In this document: piece after piece, positions 33,755 through 45,784 of the stretch
How the letters are laid out: every line of letters begins with the position of its first letter
How positions within the stretch are numbered: position 1 is the first letter of the stretch
Assembly: GCA_028023455.1 (NCBI GenBank)
Contig: JAQFVV010012490.1
Span: 498,001-562,000, forward strand
DNA: 64,000 nt
Source: Epiperipatus broadwayi
Taxonomy: Eukaryota; Onychophora; Udeonychophora; Euonychophora; Peripatidae
Direction of reading: 5' to 3'
The notes under the pieces: generated by a model
The model's database searches: none
Told to the model about the DNA's origin: nothing
What the model saw: only the letters and a program-made list of their open reading frames with translations
Program-made: the position numbers and the translations under genes

Positions 33755-34780
33755 TTCACAATCTGTGTGACCCTTCTATTGGACATCCAAATCTCAAACT
33801 CATAATTAAGTAAAAGATAAAATACATTTGTTAAAAATCTTTTCTTTCAGGCATGGTGGCTTATTTCCTTTTAATATTATTTCCACTAAAAGCATTCCAA
33901 CAAAGTTTAATTCTACAATTAAGCTAATTCATTATTAATTATTTTTTCATTTTTTAAAGTCATTTATCTTTAGCCCTATATTATTGCTATCATTTGATCT
34001 TATATTTTCTGCTGTCCTAGAATATTACTTGAGGAAAAAAAAAAAATCAAATCATCACTAATTTCTAAGTATTTGGATTTTTATTTTCTTATTAATTCCA
34101 AAATATATTCTCAGAAAGCATACTTACAAATGTTAAACACTTTAGTGTTATCATGAAACCTAATAATTGCTGTTGTATTTTCGCAAACATATTTGACAAA
34201 ATTCAAAATTTGCCATGATGTTCCAAAACATAAATGTTTAGTTAAATATTCTTTTGTAATCTACAAAGTCAATGCAAAATAGCAATTCAATTTTCATGGT
34301 CTTTTTTTGCAATTTTTTTATTTTTATAAATATGACTTGATTTATAATTACTTTAAAATAATGTTTGCTTTGTGATTTATTTGAAACAAAAGTTGTTTAT
34401 TGATGATTTGCAATGGTATTAATAAACATTTTATAAAAAGCAAATATTACTTTTTGTTTCAACTTTTTTAAATACTGTCAATGATCGTCCATTTGGAGAA
34501 TAATTTGCAACTCCACTATTTTCAATTAAAATATCTATAATGATATTCTTTCTTGGAGCTTACAATTTTTCAATTGCATATTTTATCTCTCTTTTAAAAT
34601 GTGTTGCATTACAAATGGTATCATTAATATTGCAAGATGTCTATCAGTAAAGATGTTTATAAAGTTTCTTCCAAGCATCTGGAAAATCACCCAACAATTT
34701 GAGGATGATTGTAATCCAGTTTCATTTGAATTATGTTCAATCATTTTACTGTAAGGCTGGGAAAATGTTTACTTGCAAGT
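33755..34780 (-). pseudogene. RTE-like LINE, second and strongly decayed copy
   Basis: This stretch parallels the LINE at 1-860: CTTCTATTGGACATCCAAA, ACATTTGTTAAAAATCTTTT, AAAAGCATTCCAACAAAGT and AATTGCTGTTGTATTTTCG each match the first copy in order and orientation. Upstream (34450-34640, minus strand) EIKYAIEKL and APRKNIIIDIL resemble the endonuclease-RT linker of RTE elements. It is full of indels and stops and is clearly older than the copy at the window start. Confidence 0.7.
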
Positions 34781-35658
34781 CTTCTATTCAAGCTATTCTA
34801 TAAGATGTTCAAACATATAATGGCTGTCTTTTTAAAATTTGTCTGTAATTATTATTATTGATTCAAAGTTTCACCTAAAGTATGCTGGAATCTTGATAAA
34901 ACATTTGCTTTAATTTTTTGAGGAAGTTTTTTCAAGTGTTATTTATGTTTGCCTGGAAAAAAAAGTCAGTTTATCCCTTAAATGTGACTAGACTATATTT
35001 ATTTAGTTTCTCATTTTCTTTCTGTTGTTATAAGTTTTCAAATTTGAAGAAAATATTATTGTTTGCGAGTTCATAGTATTGGAGGTGATACATTTGGGCT
35101 GTGAACCATGAATTTTGAGTTCCAATGTCATCAGTCTATTACTACACCAATCCATATTAGTATTAATATATCAGATTTGAAAAAAAATTATTGCAAGTTG
35201 GATTTGGTTGTATTTTTTTATTGATAAGGAAATAAATGTCATTTTAAAGAGTAACAAATATATGTCTAATCCTGTTCCTCATGATGGAAAAACTAATTTT
35301 ATTGAATTTGTTCAAAGAGAAAATAATTAGGGAATAAAAAGAAAATATACAATTAATTCATTAATTATTTTTATACAAATAATGATGCAAATATTGTAGC
35401 AGATCTCTAAGAAATGTTTCTTTTTCTTCATTAATAAATATAAATAATGATGAAATTAAAATTATTTCTAATGATGTAAAGAAATATGTTAATAAGATTT
35501 TATGTTTTATCTATAGAAAAATTATCTGACAAAAATCATGGAATTATTACAAAAACAGAAAAATAAGATTTGAGAATATAAATAGAAACATCTGCTTGGA
35601 CATTATCCAAAGATAATTTTAAAACCATTGAATCAAAATAAAAAAACTTTATAACTGT
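34781..35658. other. AT-rich intronic DNA
   Basis: No supported feature. It may include more of the decayed LINE. Confidence 0.4.
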
Positions 35659-35952
35659 TTGTTACAAAATTTATGTCTAGATAGTCAATCTTTTAAAGAA
35701 AGAATTGGATACATAAATTTTCTGATGTTTACAAATCTGACTTTTGGCTCCTTCCATTTTGTGATAATGAAAAACATTAAAGCTGTAAAATCTGAAGTCA
35801 CTAACATTAATACAGCAATTTCTTTATGTTATAACATTGGTGATGAAACATTTAATGATAAAATTAGTGAAGATGTTAATACCAATTTAGCAGCATCAGC
35901 TGACATTTTTAATTCTATGATGCACAATCAGAGTATTAAAATAAATGAATAA
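35659..35952 (+). CDS. Unrecognised 97-codon open frame
   Basis: This plus-strand frame has more even amino-acid use than its surroundings (SFKERIGYINF, SEVTNINTAISLCYN, DKISEDVNTNLAASAD), and the frame partly continues after its stop as SDISDMIKSDTSK. No family is recognised, no splice site or poly(A) context was seen, and it lies antisense to the host gene inside the large intron. It may be the remnant of a transposon protein. Confidence 0.25.
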   Translation: MLQNLCLDSQSFKERIGYINFLMFTNLTFGSFHFVIMKNIKAVKSEVTNINTAISLCYNIGDETFNDKISEDVNTNLAASADIFNSMMHNQSIKINE

Positions 35953-37499
35953 TCCGATATTAGTGATATGATAAAATCAGATACATCAAAGATCGTTAAT
36001 GAATAATGTAATGTACTTATAACTTGCTCTCAATCTGAATTATGCATTTTGATTATTATCTTCTTAATAGCATAAATGCAGTGTAGTAGGAGGATGCTTT
36101 TGTTGATCAGCTTAAATTCATTTGCATGGAGATGACTGTGGCATTTATTTGCTGGTTGTATTTATTCGATAGTAAAAACTGAAAGTAAAATGTTAGATAA
36201 ACTGATAATACCATTGATTAAGTTTTTTGAAAAGCTTCGAACTTGCTTGAGAGAGCTTTTACAAGCATTCTTTTTTTTTTTAACTTCAAAAGAAAAGGAA
36301 TATATATTTTCCATAGTTTATATATTTATGATCATTTTTACAAAATATTTAATTTAAGACAAAAATATTTATGAATTACACTCAGATTTTATTTGAAATG
36401 TTGGTTTTCAAAACACAAGACAAATGTAATCATGATAAAACAGAAATTGCAACTGGTTAAAAAAGAAACATCATAAACATCATAGCAGTTATTTTTTTTA
36501 TCATTTTTTAATAATTACATGTAAAATTTTAAAACAGTATTTTACTGCTTTATGATGCCTTAACATCTTTGGATTCAGTCAGATTTTGGAAATTGAGTTA
36601 AAAATAAATTTTCTTCATTCATTAAATATTTTTATTGGCAATTACAGAAGCTATTGTTCTGATTACATGTTTCAGTTGATTACTCCCCCCCCCCCTTATT
36701 TACAAAGTTGAAATATTATTTTTAAGAATGGTTTTCATTTATAAATTTATATTTCTAAGAAATTAGTTAAAAATTATAAAATATATTCCACAATAAAAGT
36801 TTAACCATTGCAGTGGGGTTAGTGGATGGCACACATTTTTTTTTTTTTTAAATTAGTTTGTTGCCTTCAACTTAAGATAGCATAAAAATCCCGTATACAC
36901 TATACATGCACAATTTATGCCAATCGATTCATCTTTCATTTTATTTTCAGAAAAAAATAATTTTCATTTCTGTACAATAAAAATTAAATGATTTTTCCAA
37001 ATAACACACTAATTTTCTTCCCATTTTTGTTAATCTCATGGTATAGTGTTTTCTGAAGAGTAGAAGTAGTAGTTATGGTTCCTTAAAAAAAGAGAATTAA
37101 CAAGCCATTTTTGCCCATAAATACAGCAATTATCTTTTATCATATGGTCTTTTCCCCCTGATCAGATTGGAATGAGTTTTTACTATTGAATGTAATTATG
37201 ATGAATAAGTTTTCAATAGCTAGTAAGCATTTTTTTTTTTTCAATTATTATTTTAGAGATAAATATATGAAAAAAATCATGATATTAACCAATACAAAAA
37301 GTTATGAGCTGGGTAAATTTATGTTGTGAATTAGCATACTTTTGTTATAATAATAGCATTTATTATAGATTATCTGTGTATATGTACATTAGAGTATTTC
37401 AGTAGTTTTGATCAGTAACATATATATATCTAATTTTTCGAAGTTATCATTTTTTTCCACATATTTTCTTGTCTATATTTTAATGATAATAAAAAAATT
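35953..37499. other. AT-rich intronic DNA
   Basis: No supported feature. There is a C homopolymer at 36686-36696. Confidence 0.5.
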
Positions 37500-37796
37500 C
37501 CAAATATTAAAAGTAAAAATTACAACATTAGACTATATAAATATATGACTACCACAATGTAAATTTTAGAGCTGCATATCAGACACATAGAGAAGAGATA
37601 GTTTATGAAACTATTAAGAAATTTATCATCAAAATAACATGAAATAACCAAATATTAAAAATAGAAATTACAACAAAATTAGACTATATAAATATATGAC
37701 TACCACAATGTAAATTTTAGATCTGCATATCAGACACATAGAGAAGAGATAGTTTATGAAACTATTAAGAAATTTATCATCAAAATAACATGAAAT
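37500..37796 (+). repeat. Tandem duplication, unit 148 bp
   Basis: Unit one (37500-37647) and unit two (37648-37796) are almost identical, both starting CCAAATATTAAAA and ending ATAACATGAAATAA. Few differences suggest a young duplication. Confidence 0.92.
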
Positions 37797-38913
37797 AATA
37801 TGGCCACTCAAAATCAGTAAAATGAAATTTCAAACGATGGGTTTGTGCAGATAACTATAATAAATGAAAATTCAAATTATGATTCTGTGCAGATAGCCAT
37901 AATAGCTGTGTGTCATATGAAATTTTTCACAGATAAAAATAGAACTTTTGATGTTGACCTATGACTGGTTTATTCAAGCGATGTTCTTAGTAATTTTTAT
38001 GATATTCAAAAAGAAATTGCTGTTGTCTGCATTAAAAAAAGGCATGAAAGTTGTTTTTTTTTTTGACTAGGTGGAGTGATGATTGAACATATATAACAGA
38101 AGTGCTTGGAGAGTCTTCTTTATTGCTTATTAATTGAATTGAAATAACTAATGCACTTCTTCAAACTCCACCTGTTTTATCCAGAACTGTTGACTGCGTG
38201 CCAGTTCCATCAACATCTTTCTGTGCTGATACTTCGACTCTGTGATCAGTGGATAAATCATGCATAGTTCTAATGGTTAAGATATATCTATATTTTTATA
38301 TATGTTTATTCATTTGCTGCATAATTTCAATAACATTTAATTATTTATAAGCAATCACTTAATTTTATATTTATTTTATCACAGTAAATTTTTTTCCACA
38401 AGGTGAAAAGTATGTCAGATAATAAAAATATTATTATTAACATTCTACATTGCACTAAAGCTAAACCTTTTTTTTTTCCTGTTTAGCTACACATGTATTA
38501 TATTTGGGCCATTTACAACCTAACTACTATTTTGGACTTATTCTCTACAAATTTCTCATTGATTATACATAGACACCTACAAGTAAAGAATAACCACGGG
38601 ATTTCTAGGAAAAATGAAAAATATCAATGTATCTATTTTTTGATATTTTGGAATAATGAATTATCTTAGATAAGTCATCTTTATACCATTCTATTGAAAA
38701 TTTTGTAAGGAATATAAGAACCTGTTAATAAAAATATAATTTCAGGTGTTAAAATATTATTTTTTTACTATTTTAAATGTATAATGACTAAATTCTTTCA
38801 ACTTCATTATTTTCCTTGGTATATTATTTTTCTCATAATATACACCATTCATTTTTTTCACTATAACTAAAACAAAAAGTGTAATACAATGTTTATTAAT
38901 GAGTGTATATCTA
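37797..38913. other. AT-rich intronic DNA
   Basis: No supported feature. The segment 38060-38260 is slightly less AT-rich, without motifs. Confidence 0.45.
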
Positions 38914-39275
38914 ACATCACATGATCACCATTCTTTATACTTACACAAGCTGTTTCACAGAGGCAAAACTCTCCATACAGTGCAAGCCAGAGTAATCAAT
39001 GGATGGAGGAAGGTTTGTGCATAAAATCACTATCTATACCTACTCATCCAATATCACCAGATTGGTTTCTAGCATTAGAGCCTAAGATCTGGGTGCAGTG
39101 CTCTCAGATCCAAGGACCCTCACTGGTGAAAGCCACAATCTAGAAACTAGTCTGTGGATATTAGCTGAGTAGGCATTAGATAGGGATTTTATGCACAAAC
39201 CTTCCTGCATCCACTGATTACTCTGGCTCGCATTGAGTGGCACTACTGTATGGAGTTTTGCCTCCAAGTGTACAT
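38914..39275. repeat. Foldback repeat of family R, inverted pair
   Basis: The arms 38962-39072 and 39140-39262 are reverse complements (GGCAAAACTCTCCATAC against the GGAGTTTTGCC end; GATTGGTTTCTAG against CTAGAAACTAGTC) around a 67-bp loop containing CCTAAGATCTGGGTGCAGTG. The same loop and right arm recur at 61845-62035. The outer AACATCACATGATCACCATT recurs inverted at about 61603-61625. No protein is encoded. Confidence 0.8.
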
Positions 39276-39327
39276 TCATATGAATATGTACATGCATTTT
39301 TATGCACGTGAATATGTGTATGTGATG

Positions 39328-39536
39328 TGTATACATCAATTTGAATCAATTCTCCAACAGATTTGGTAAGCAAAACTGGGTTTATTAACAATTTAATACA
39401 AAAGTAATGTATAGCTATTTGTTACACTCTAAGAAAATTTTACTTGACTAAACTCTTCTGCTGGCTACATGTTTGCTCATTCCTAGGTTCACATTCTTAA
39501 TTATTCAATTTGATTAGCAATGGCGGTGACATTACA
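39328..39536 (-). repeat. 3' LTR of the Mag-like element
   Basis: It runs TGTATACATC to GACATTACA on the plus strand, so TG...CA on both strands. It matches the other LTR over its full length with scattered substitutions and small indels. Confidence 0.92.
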
Positions 39537-39551
39537 CTCCTCCACCCACAG
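39537..39551 (-). other. Polypurine tract of the Mag-like element
   Basis: The minus strand reads GTGGGTGGAGGAG directly before the LTR start TGTAATGTC. This is the usual position for the plus-strand primer. Confidence 0.75.
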
Positions 39552-39604
39552 CAGAAAGATGGCTATCTCCCAAAGTCTCTTAGATATGCAGGTGGCTTCC
39601 TATC

Positions 39605-40700
39605 TCACCTTGGGAGTCTATACTCTGTATTGTCTACTGCTGCGGTACTCGACAATTCTGGTTGTACTAATTCTGGGTCTTCTGCTGAAACCCTTTTATG
39701 GGGTTTTGGTATCTGATGGTCTGGACTTGGCGCCGAGTTATCAGGTTTAGCTTCTGTAGGTTTACTCCTGCTGATTCGAGCTGTATATCTACTTTGCCAG
39801 TTTGAATTGGTGTGATGTTGGATATAGTTAAAATGCCTCTTGTACTTCACATTATCTTCTGCTCGTACTGAAGCTATATTTTTGAAAATTATGCCAATCA
39901 CTTTGCCCTTTATCCAAATCTGTCATAGGCAGTCTCTAAACCACATCTTCTCATCTACAAAAAACTTCTCCGACTTCCTATCAAGAGTTTCTCTTGTCAA
40001 TTCAGAAAGCAGTAAGATTAGTTTGGTCCATATTTTTCGTTTCAGGAACAATTCAGCAGGAATCTTTCCACTAACAGTGGTTGAAATGTTGTTTTAAAAG
40101 TATCTGGTTTAAGGCTTCTAGCATCCTCATGGGTTTTTACTTTCTTAGTGCATTTTTTAAGTTAGTTCACTGCATTTTCGGCCAGGCCATTACTTTCTGG
40201 GAGTATATGAAGGTGTCTGATGCCTCTGTGTATCAGGAAGCATTCAAACTTAGATGAAGAAAAACCAGAACTATTATCTGATACTAGAGTCTCTGGGTAT
40301 TCTTGTGTTGCAAATATTGAAGTCAAATGTTTGATCGTTTCATCCATCTTAGTATTCTTAACAATTCTGTACTCAATCCAGTGTGGGTAGGCATCAACTA
40401 AAACTAAAAAGATGTCTTAGAAAGGGTCCGATGTGATCAATGTGGATGTGTTCCCAGGCCTTTGTAGCTGGTTGCCATTGGCTATATTCCTTCCTGTTCA
40501 GTCTGCTGTTTGTTTGGCAGTCGGTACATCCCTTTGTAAAGATATCTATATATTCATTTAACTTGGGCTCTCAAACATAACTCCTGGCTAACGCTTTGGC
40601 ATGCACTATTTCTGGATGGCGACTATGAAATAGTTCTAGGACCTGCTTTCGACATTGTGGAAGTAGTACTACTCTATCACCATTGAGAACACATCACTTG
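39605..40700 (-). pseudogene. Mag-like integrase (broken)
   Basis: High to low: zinc-binding HHCC (HSRHPEIVHAKALARSYV, a stop, then CTDCQ; about 40510-40650), core HIHIDHIGPF (about 40440), second acidic site SDNSSGF and third SNGLAENAV (40162-40290, spacing D-X32-E against the usual 35), then PAELFLKRK, a KRHFNYIQHH tail and a proline-rich end (39605-39901). The enzyme would insert the cDNA. Stops and frameshifts separate the parts. Confidence 0.85.
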
Positions 40701-40949
40701 CAGATCGACAATTGCATACGGGCTTTCCAGAAAGACATTGATAGGTTAACTGGTTACTTGTTAGGCCAATCCTCCCTGATCCAGTTCTTCAGAACTTGAT
40801 AAGTCGTTTCATTATCAGTCCAATCTGATACACTCCTATGTTCACTGCCTTGTTCTTCCACTGGTCAATGTAGTTAGTTTACTTCTATTGTAGATCTCAT
40901 TCTTTCCAAAGCATCAGATAGTCTAGACAGCGCACAGGCATGTTGGATC

Positions 40950-41280
40950 AACTTTCCATTCTTTATAGTTTAAATCATAGGCTGAGAATATTGAGATCCA
41001 GCATATCATTCATGGACTCAGGTGTCTATGGTCTACTTTCATAAATATTCCCAACAAAGGTTTGTGGTCTGTAGTTATGGTAAATTTCCGCCCATATATG
41101 TATTGGTGGAACTTCTTTACTCCATAAACCACTGCCTTCTTATCTATCTGATTCTAGTTTCATTCGGTGCTAGATAGGGTCCTCGAAGCGTAAGTTATCA
41201 GTCTCTCACCACTAGAAGGTGGCTTAGCACCATGCCTACTCCATACTCTGAAGCATCTGGCATAAATCAGCTTTGTGGTA
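40950..41280 (-). pseudogene. Mag-like RNase H (broken)
   Basis: The minus strand reads [34 protein letters not shown] and [16 protein letters not shown], the typical gypsy RNase H sequence. A frame change after the MPDASEYGVGMVLS block (about 41230-41270) and further stops break it. Confidence 0.8.
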
Positions 41281-41593
41281 ATAATATACCAAAAGTTTCT
41301 CGGATGTCAAGAGAGATTTTATCTTCTTGAAAGCATTTTTGGGTACTGATGTCCACTTCCAGACTTGGTTCCTCTTTGAAAGGCCGAACAATGGTCAGGC
41401 AATATGTGCCTTCCCCTTTAAAAAAGTAAAAAAAAAAAAAAAAGCCCCAAGAATGCTTGTAGTTCCTTGACATTTGTTGGTCTAGGAGGGTTATGCACTG
41501 CTTTTGTTTTCTCAGGTGCTGGGATTTTTCCTTATTCTGATATTATGTGGTCTTGAAATTTTAGTTTGTGTATTCCATACACATTTGTTAGTA

Positions 41594-42150
41594 TTAAGAA
41601 TTTCTACAAATTCTTCCAAATCTTTGACATACTTGAATGACTCTATCCCTAAGGATTTCCTCTGAGTTTGCAGTGATGAGGATGTCATCATAATATAGGA
41701 TGACTCCTGCTAGACCCTTGACTAAGATATCCATCTTCGTTTGAAAGATGTTTGGAGCTACAGTTATGGTTAACATTCTCGAAGTTTCTTCACTTACTGG
41801 TATTTGGTGAAATGCAGAATGGAGGTCGAGTTTTGCAAAGTGTGATGCCTTCTCTAAAAGGGCTAGAACCTCTCTTGTATTAGGAACTGGATATGAGCAC
41901 TTGCAGATATTTTTATTTATTGTTCCTCTATAATCTCCGCAAATATGTACTTGCCATCGGGTTTATTCACTACTACAACCGGTATAACCATCTGAATCTT
42001 CAATTGGGTTTATTATGCCTTCTTGTACAAGTCATTTAGAGCTTCTTCAACTTGAATGCATTGTGCATATGGTATCTTCCTAGTTTTGCAAATTACAGAT
42101 GTCGCGTGTTCCTTTAACCCTAGTTGTACTAAATTTGAAGTGAATAGTGA
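41594..42150 (-). pseudogene. Mag-like reverse transcriptase (broken, internal deletion)
   Basis: The order seen is a hinge with YAQCIQVEEALNDLYKKA, MVIPVVVVNKPDGKY, FAKLDLHSAFHQIPV (motif A, aspartate kept), LTITV joined directly to APNIFQTKMDILVKG, then catalytic YYDDILITA. The LPFG part of motif B, expected between LTIT and APNIFQ, is missing, consistent with a deletion of a few tens of bases. Frameshifts lie on both sides. The thumb is only partly readable. Confidence 0.82.
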
Positions 42151-42157
42151 TGGGAAT

Positions 42158-42490
42158 TTACTCTGTATTTTTTTTTCCAATATTTATTTTCTTTATTACA
42201 TTAATCGTAATTCCCAAAGGTTGGAACCTGTTTCGGCCCATTAGGGGTTTTATCATTTTATGCACTATGTATAATGGTAGAAATCCTTTGTTTGAGTTCA
42301 ATTTGACTTTTACCATAACTTTTCCGATGATTTCGACTGTGTTTCTGTTTACGTCTCTTGTGCAAACTTCGATATTCACATTTTTTTGAGACCTGTTATC
42401 TTTAATAATAGACTTCAAATCCTTTAACAACATGAGGAAAACCCCGGAGCCACTATTTATTTCCATTTTACATTTTCCTTCACTGCACAC
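42158..42490 (-). pseudogene. Mag-like aspartic protease (active site lost)
   Basis: KMEINSGSGVFLM occupies the place of the retropepsin active site, with Asn for the catalytic Asp (NSG for DSG). The C-terminal part includes PLYIVHKMIKPLMGRNRF, the usual flap-to-LLGR end. The enzyme would process Gag-Pol; this copy cannot. Confidence 0.75.
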
Positions 42491-42592
42491 TGCTTGTTTA
42501 AATTATGATTCTGAATTTTTCATTGTTTTGATCTTGTAAGTCTCGTGGGATTGGCTTTCTAAGTTGATTTTTCCAAAAGTTTCTCACTAGGG

Positions 42593-43192
42593 TCATTTTT
42601 CATATGGTTGTTTACAATTGCATTCAAAATGTCTGGTCTTTTTGCAGCGAAGATATACATGGTTATAGCTACAATCCTCATCTAGTTCTGCAGTTTTCTG
42701 AATTGGACGGTAAAGGATACAATGTGATGCATTATTCATATATTCTTTTGCCTGCTCCATTCTTTTTTTAATGGCCTCTTTATATTTTATGTTCAAGTCT
42801 GCAAGTAATTGTTCACGAAATTTTGGGTCATATAATCCAAGTAACAATGGTTCTAGGAGTGCTTCTTCTAAATATGGACCATAAACACAATCTTTTGTTA
42901 ATTCATACAGGACTGAATCATATTCCTTGAAGGTTTTATTTTTGTCTGATGTCATAAACAAAAGTGTAGTCTAGCGATATGTTTCGACGGTAGAGGGCAG
43001 AACTCTGAAAGTCAACCTTTCGACCACGTTGTCGTATTGTAAGATTTCTGGTCCAACAGGTTCACATAAATGGTTACCTATTTCTAAAACCTTGATCACT
43101 ATGAAACCTATGAGTGTGGCAACTTTAATGTCATTTTTCTTAGCCCTGTTTATCAAAAAGTATTTTCCACCAGTTTTACGTATAACAGCCAA
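42593..43192 (-). pseudogene. Mag-like gag with a damaged zinc knuckle
   Basis: Two frames, 42971-43192 and 42593-42961, together form a gag: a capsid-like helical part (EALLEPLLLGLYDPKFREQL, then KEAIKKRMEQAKEYM) and a nucleocapsid end YLRCKKTRHFECNC. The knuckle should be C-X2-C-X4-H-X4-C; the first Cys is Tyr. A stop or frame change separates the two frames. Confidence 0.75.
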
Positions 43193-43274
43193 CTACTGGA
43201 ATTTTCAACATAATTCTCCTATTCGCAGTTGTATTATGGTGGCCATTTTTCGTTCCAAACTGTTCTTTGGAGAT

Positions 43275-43292
43275 CCTGTCGAATTGCGCCAA
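43275..43292 (-). promoter_or_regulatory. Primer-binding site candidate of the Mag-like element
   Basis: The minus strand reads TTGGCGCAATTCGACAGG, seven bases inside the 5' LTR. TGGCGC-type sites next to the LTR are usual in this group. The tRNA is not assigned with confidence. Confidence 0.6.
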
Positions 43293-43299
43293 TTTGATG

Positions 43300-43507
43300 T
43301 GTATGCGTCAATTTAAATCAATTCTCCAACAGATTTGGTAAGCAAAACTGGGTTTAGTAACAATTTAATACAAAAGTAATGTATAGCTATTTATTACACT
43401 AAGAACATTTTACTTAACTACACTCTTCTGCTGGCTACACATTTCACTTGTTCCTAAGTTCATGTTCTTAATTATTTAATTTGATTAGCAATGGTGGTGA
43501 CATTACA
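43300..43507 (-). repeat. 5' LTR of the Mag-like element
   Basis: It runs TGTATGCGTC to GACATTACA on the plus strand; partner of 39328-39536. No TATA box was assigned with confidence in this AT-rich LTR. Confidence 0.92.
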
Positions 43508-43825
43508 GTCTTTTTTATTAATGTGTTCTGTATTTATATTTTATATGTATGCCTATAGAATGTTTTATTTTAATAAACAGAATTGAATTAAATTATAGGC
43601 TACTCCACATTATACACACTCATTGTATTTTTTGTTTTTACATTTTAAGTATACAGATATTATTATTCCTTTCTTCAGAGAATCAATAAATAAATAAAAT
43701 GAGCAAATAAAAATGGTTCCAAAATGATGAAAAATGAGTAAATATTTCTTTAATTTAATAACTGTTATCAGTAACCTAATATACAACCAAAATAAACAAA
43801 TAATCCTATAAATAACAATATGAAA

Positions 43826-44276
43826 AATAAAAAAGAGGAAGTATGGAGATTATTAAAGGAATCGCTGAGATAATATGCATACGAGAAGGAAGGTGAAAAT
43901 CTATGTATGTGTCTGTGTAAAAAATCAGATATAATAATCTTTAATTTTGATTAAAGTTTATATCTGTACTAGAGAAAGACTAGTTTAATAAATGATTAAT
44001 GATAAACATAGTTAGTTTTATCAAAAATGTATGAAGTCGAGATTGTGGGTGAAGCAAGTTTCGCAGTTGTAAATAAATATGTGAATTCACCATAGATAAA
44101 TACTCTTCATGTAATAAGGATATATATGAGAGTTGGTGACCTGGGCCAACTGAAGACTGCTGGTTCAGAGTGAAATGCATCTTGGGGGGCATTTGTCTTT
44201 TATTGTACCTTTATTTATAAGAAGAATAAAAAAGAAAGAGGAAGTATGGAGATTATTAAAGTAATTGATAAAATAA
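43826..44276. repeat. Solo retrozyme-like copy between long direct repeats
   Basis: GAGGAAGTATGGAGATTATT with AAAG occurs at about 43834 and 44239, each within about 45 bp of matching sequence. Between them lies a decayed copy of the hammerhead repeat family (44125-44205). A minus-strand frame at 43980-44192 overlaps by chance. Confidence 0.6.
44135..44195 (+). ncRNA. Hammerhead motif, decayed copy
   Basis: CCAACTGAAGACTGCTGG, then TTCAGAGTGAAATGCATC. The CUGAUGA box is CUGAAGA and stem II has mismatches. It is recognised through its alignment to the copies at 45.9 and 48-49 kb and is probably inactive. Confidence 0.5.
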
Positions 44277-45784
44277 CAATATTTACCTTAATGATTTTAT
44301 ATTTCTCTAGACTTTTGATATATCTCTATGTTTAATACATAATTATAATTGCTCTTATTAAACATATACAAATTTTCAATTGCTATTAATGAAAGGCTTA
44401 CAAGATTCTAGTGAAATAGTTATTCAAAAATATGCCATAATAAATATAGTTACTGGATGTGATACAATTTTATTCATAGACTGAATGCTATTGTTTCTAA
44501 AATCATAAATTTATAGAAATCTAATATTCCTAAGAACTCATAAATGAATTATTGCGGCACTTTGTATAAATCACACAATTTAATATGTTTTATCAATTAT
44601 GATAATTTATAGCCAAATATTTTGGAAAGCCCTTTGCCAGATATAAATATCTGAATTTAAATGATAAATTAAAAATGATTAAACTAAAAGAACAAGGCAA
44701 GTATATTAATGACTACACAAATGTAAGCTAGGAATGGCTTGGTTGGAAACATCAACAATGAGAGAGATAACTTTCTAAAAGAAATTACAAGTGTTTTTTC
44801 TGTAAACATTCAATTAAGAAGTATAATAATCTTACTGCAGAAATGGAGTAATCTTTAATGGTATGTATGGCTTTGAATATCAAATCAATGATATGGTTCT
44901 TTAAATTAAAAAAAAAAAAGTTTTCATAAATCATAATCAACAGTAATCTGCTAGTCCTAAAAATACTTCACCAAATTATTCAAAAAATATTATAATAGTA
45001 ATTAACTTAAAAATATAAAAATGTTGTTTTTTAAAATTAATATGTAAATTATGTTGATAAAATACCATTAAACAATAAAATATGAATAATTAATAAAATA
45101 TAACTTTATTATTAAAAGAATTTTATGTTAACAAAATGTTTGACATAACCTGTATAATAGTAATAACATGTAGGTTTATCTCTATAAAATGCCTAATTCC
45201 TTTAAGGTTAGAGAAATAATCATTCTATATTAATATAAATACTATAGTAAAGCTTGTTCATTAAGTTATGCAAGTCAATCTTTTCAATTCTGAAAATGAA
45301 TTTCTAATTGTACCTTTGTTACTTTATTAAATATACAAAAGTAAACTTGAAATCTTGCAATGAATTTTGTTTAAATTACTGTAAAAGTGATTTCTTAATA
45401 CAGATTATAATAGAAATGCTTCTAATGTTACATTAATTTGCATTTATATTACACTGTATGACTTTTTTTTTTTAATGTGACAAACCCATTGTGCATCTAT
45501 AAATGTATTTTGTTTTGCAAACAGGCATATTATCTAATAATACTAACAATAATAATAATTTGAAATAAATTAAGATAAAAAATTATGAGAATATTTGGAA
45601 TTTATCAAATTATTGGAACAATATTTAATATGTTTTAATATAGATTAAAAACCAAATGCATAGTACAGTATTTTTTGGTATTGATATTGGCCACTGTTTC
45701 GTTACTAAATTACTTTTTAAAGTAAAAAAATCAAAGTAATGATAATATTTAAATATTGTCTATAAAGAATTTAATGTATTAGAA
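44277..45784. other. AT-rich intronic DNA
   Basis: No supported feature. Confidence 0.5.

Larger units (their letters stand above)
39328..43507 (-). mobile_element. Mag-like Ty3/gypsy LTR retrotransposon, complete ends
   Basis: It is 4,180 bp long with two LTRs of about 208 bp, a primer-binding-site candidate, a polypurine tract, and gag, protease, RT, RNase H and integrase in gypsy order on the minus strand. Integrase and RT wording resemble the Mag/K02A2.6 group. All genes are broken. I could not find a convincing target-site duplication (left flank TGATG, right flank GTCTT), and the left border touches foldback repeat R. It lies inside the large intron of the host gene, on the same strand. 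Confidence 0.92.
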
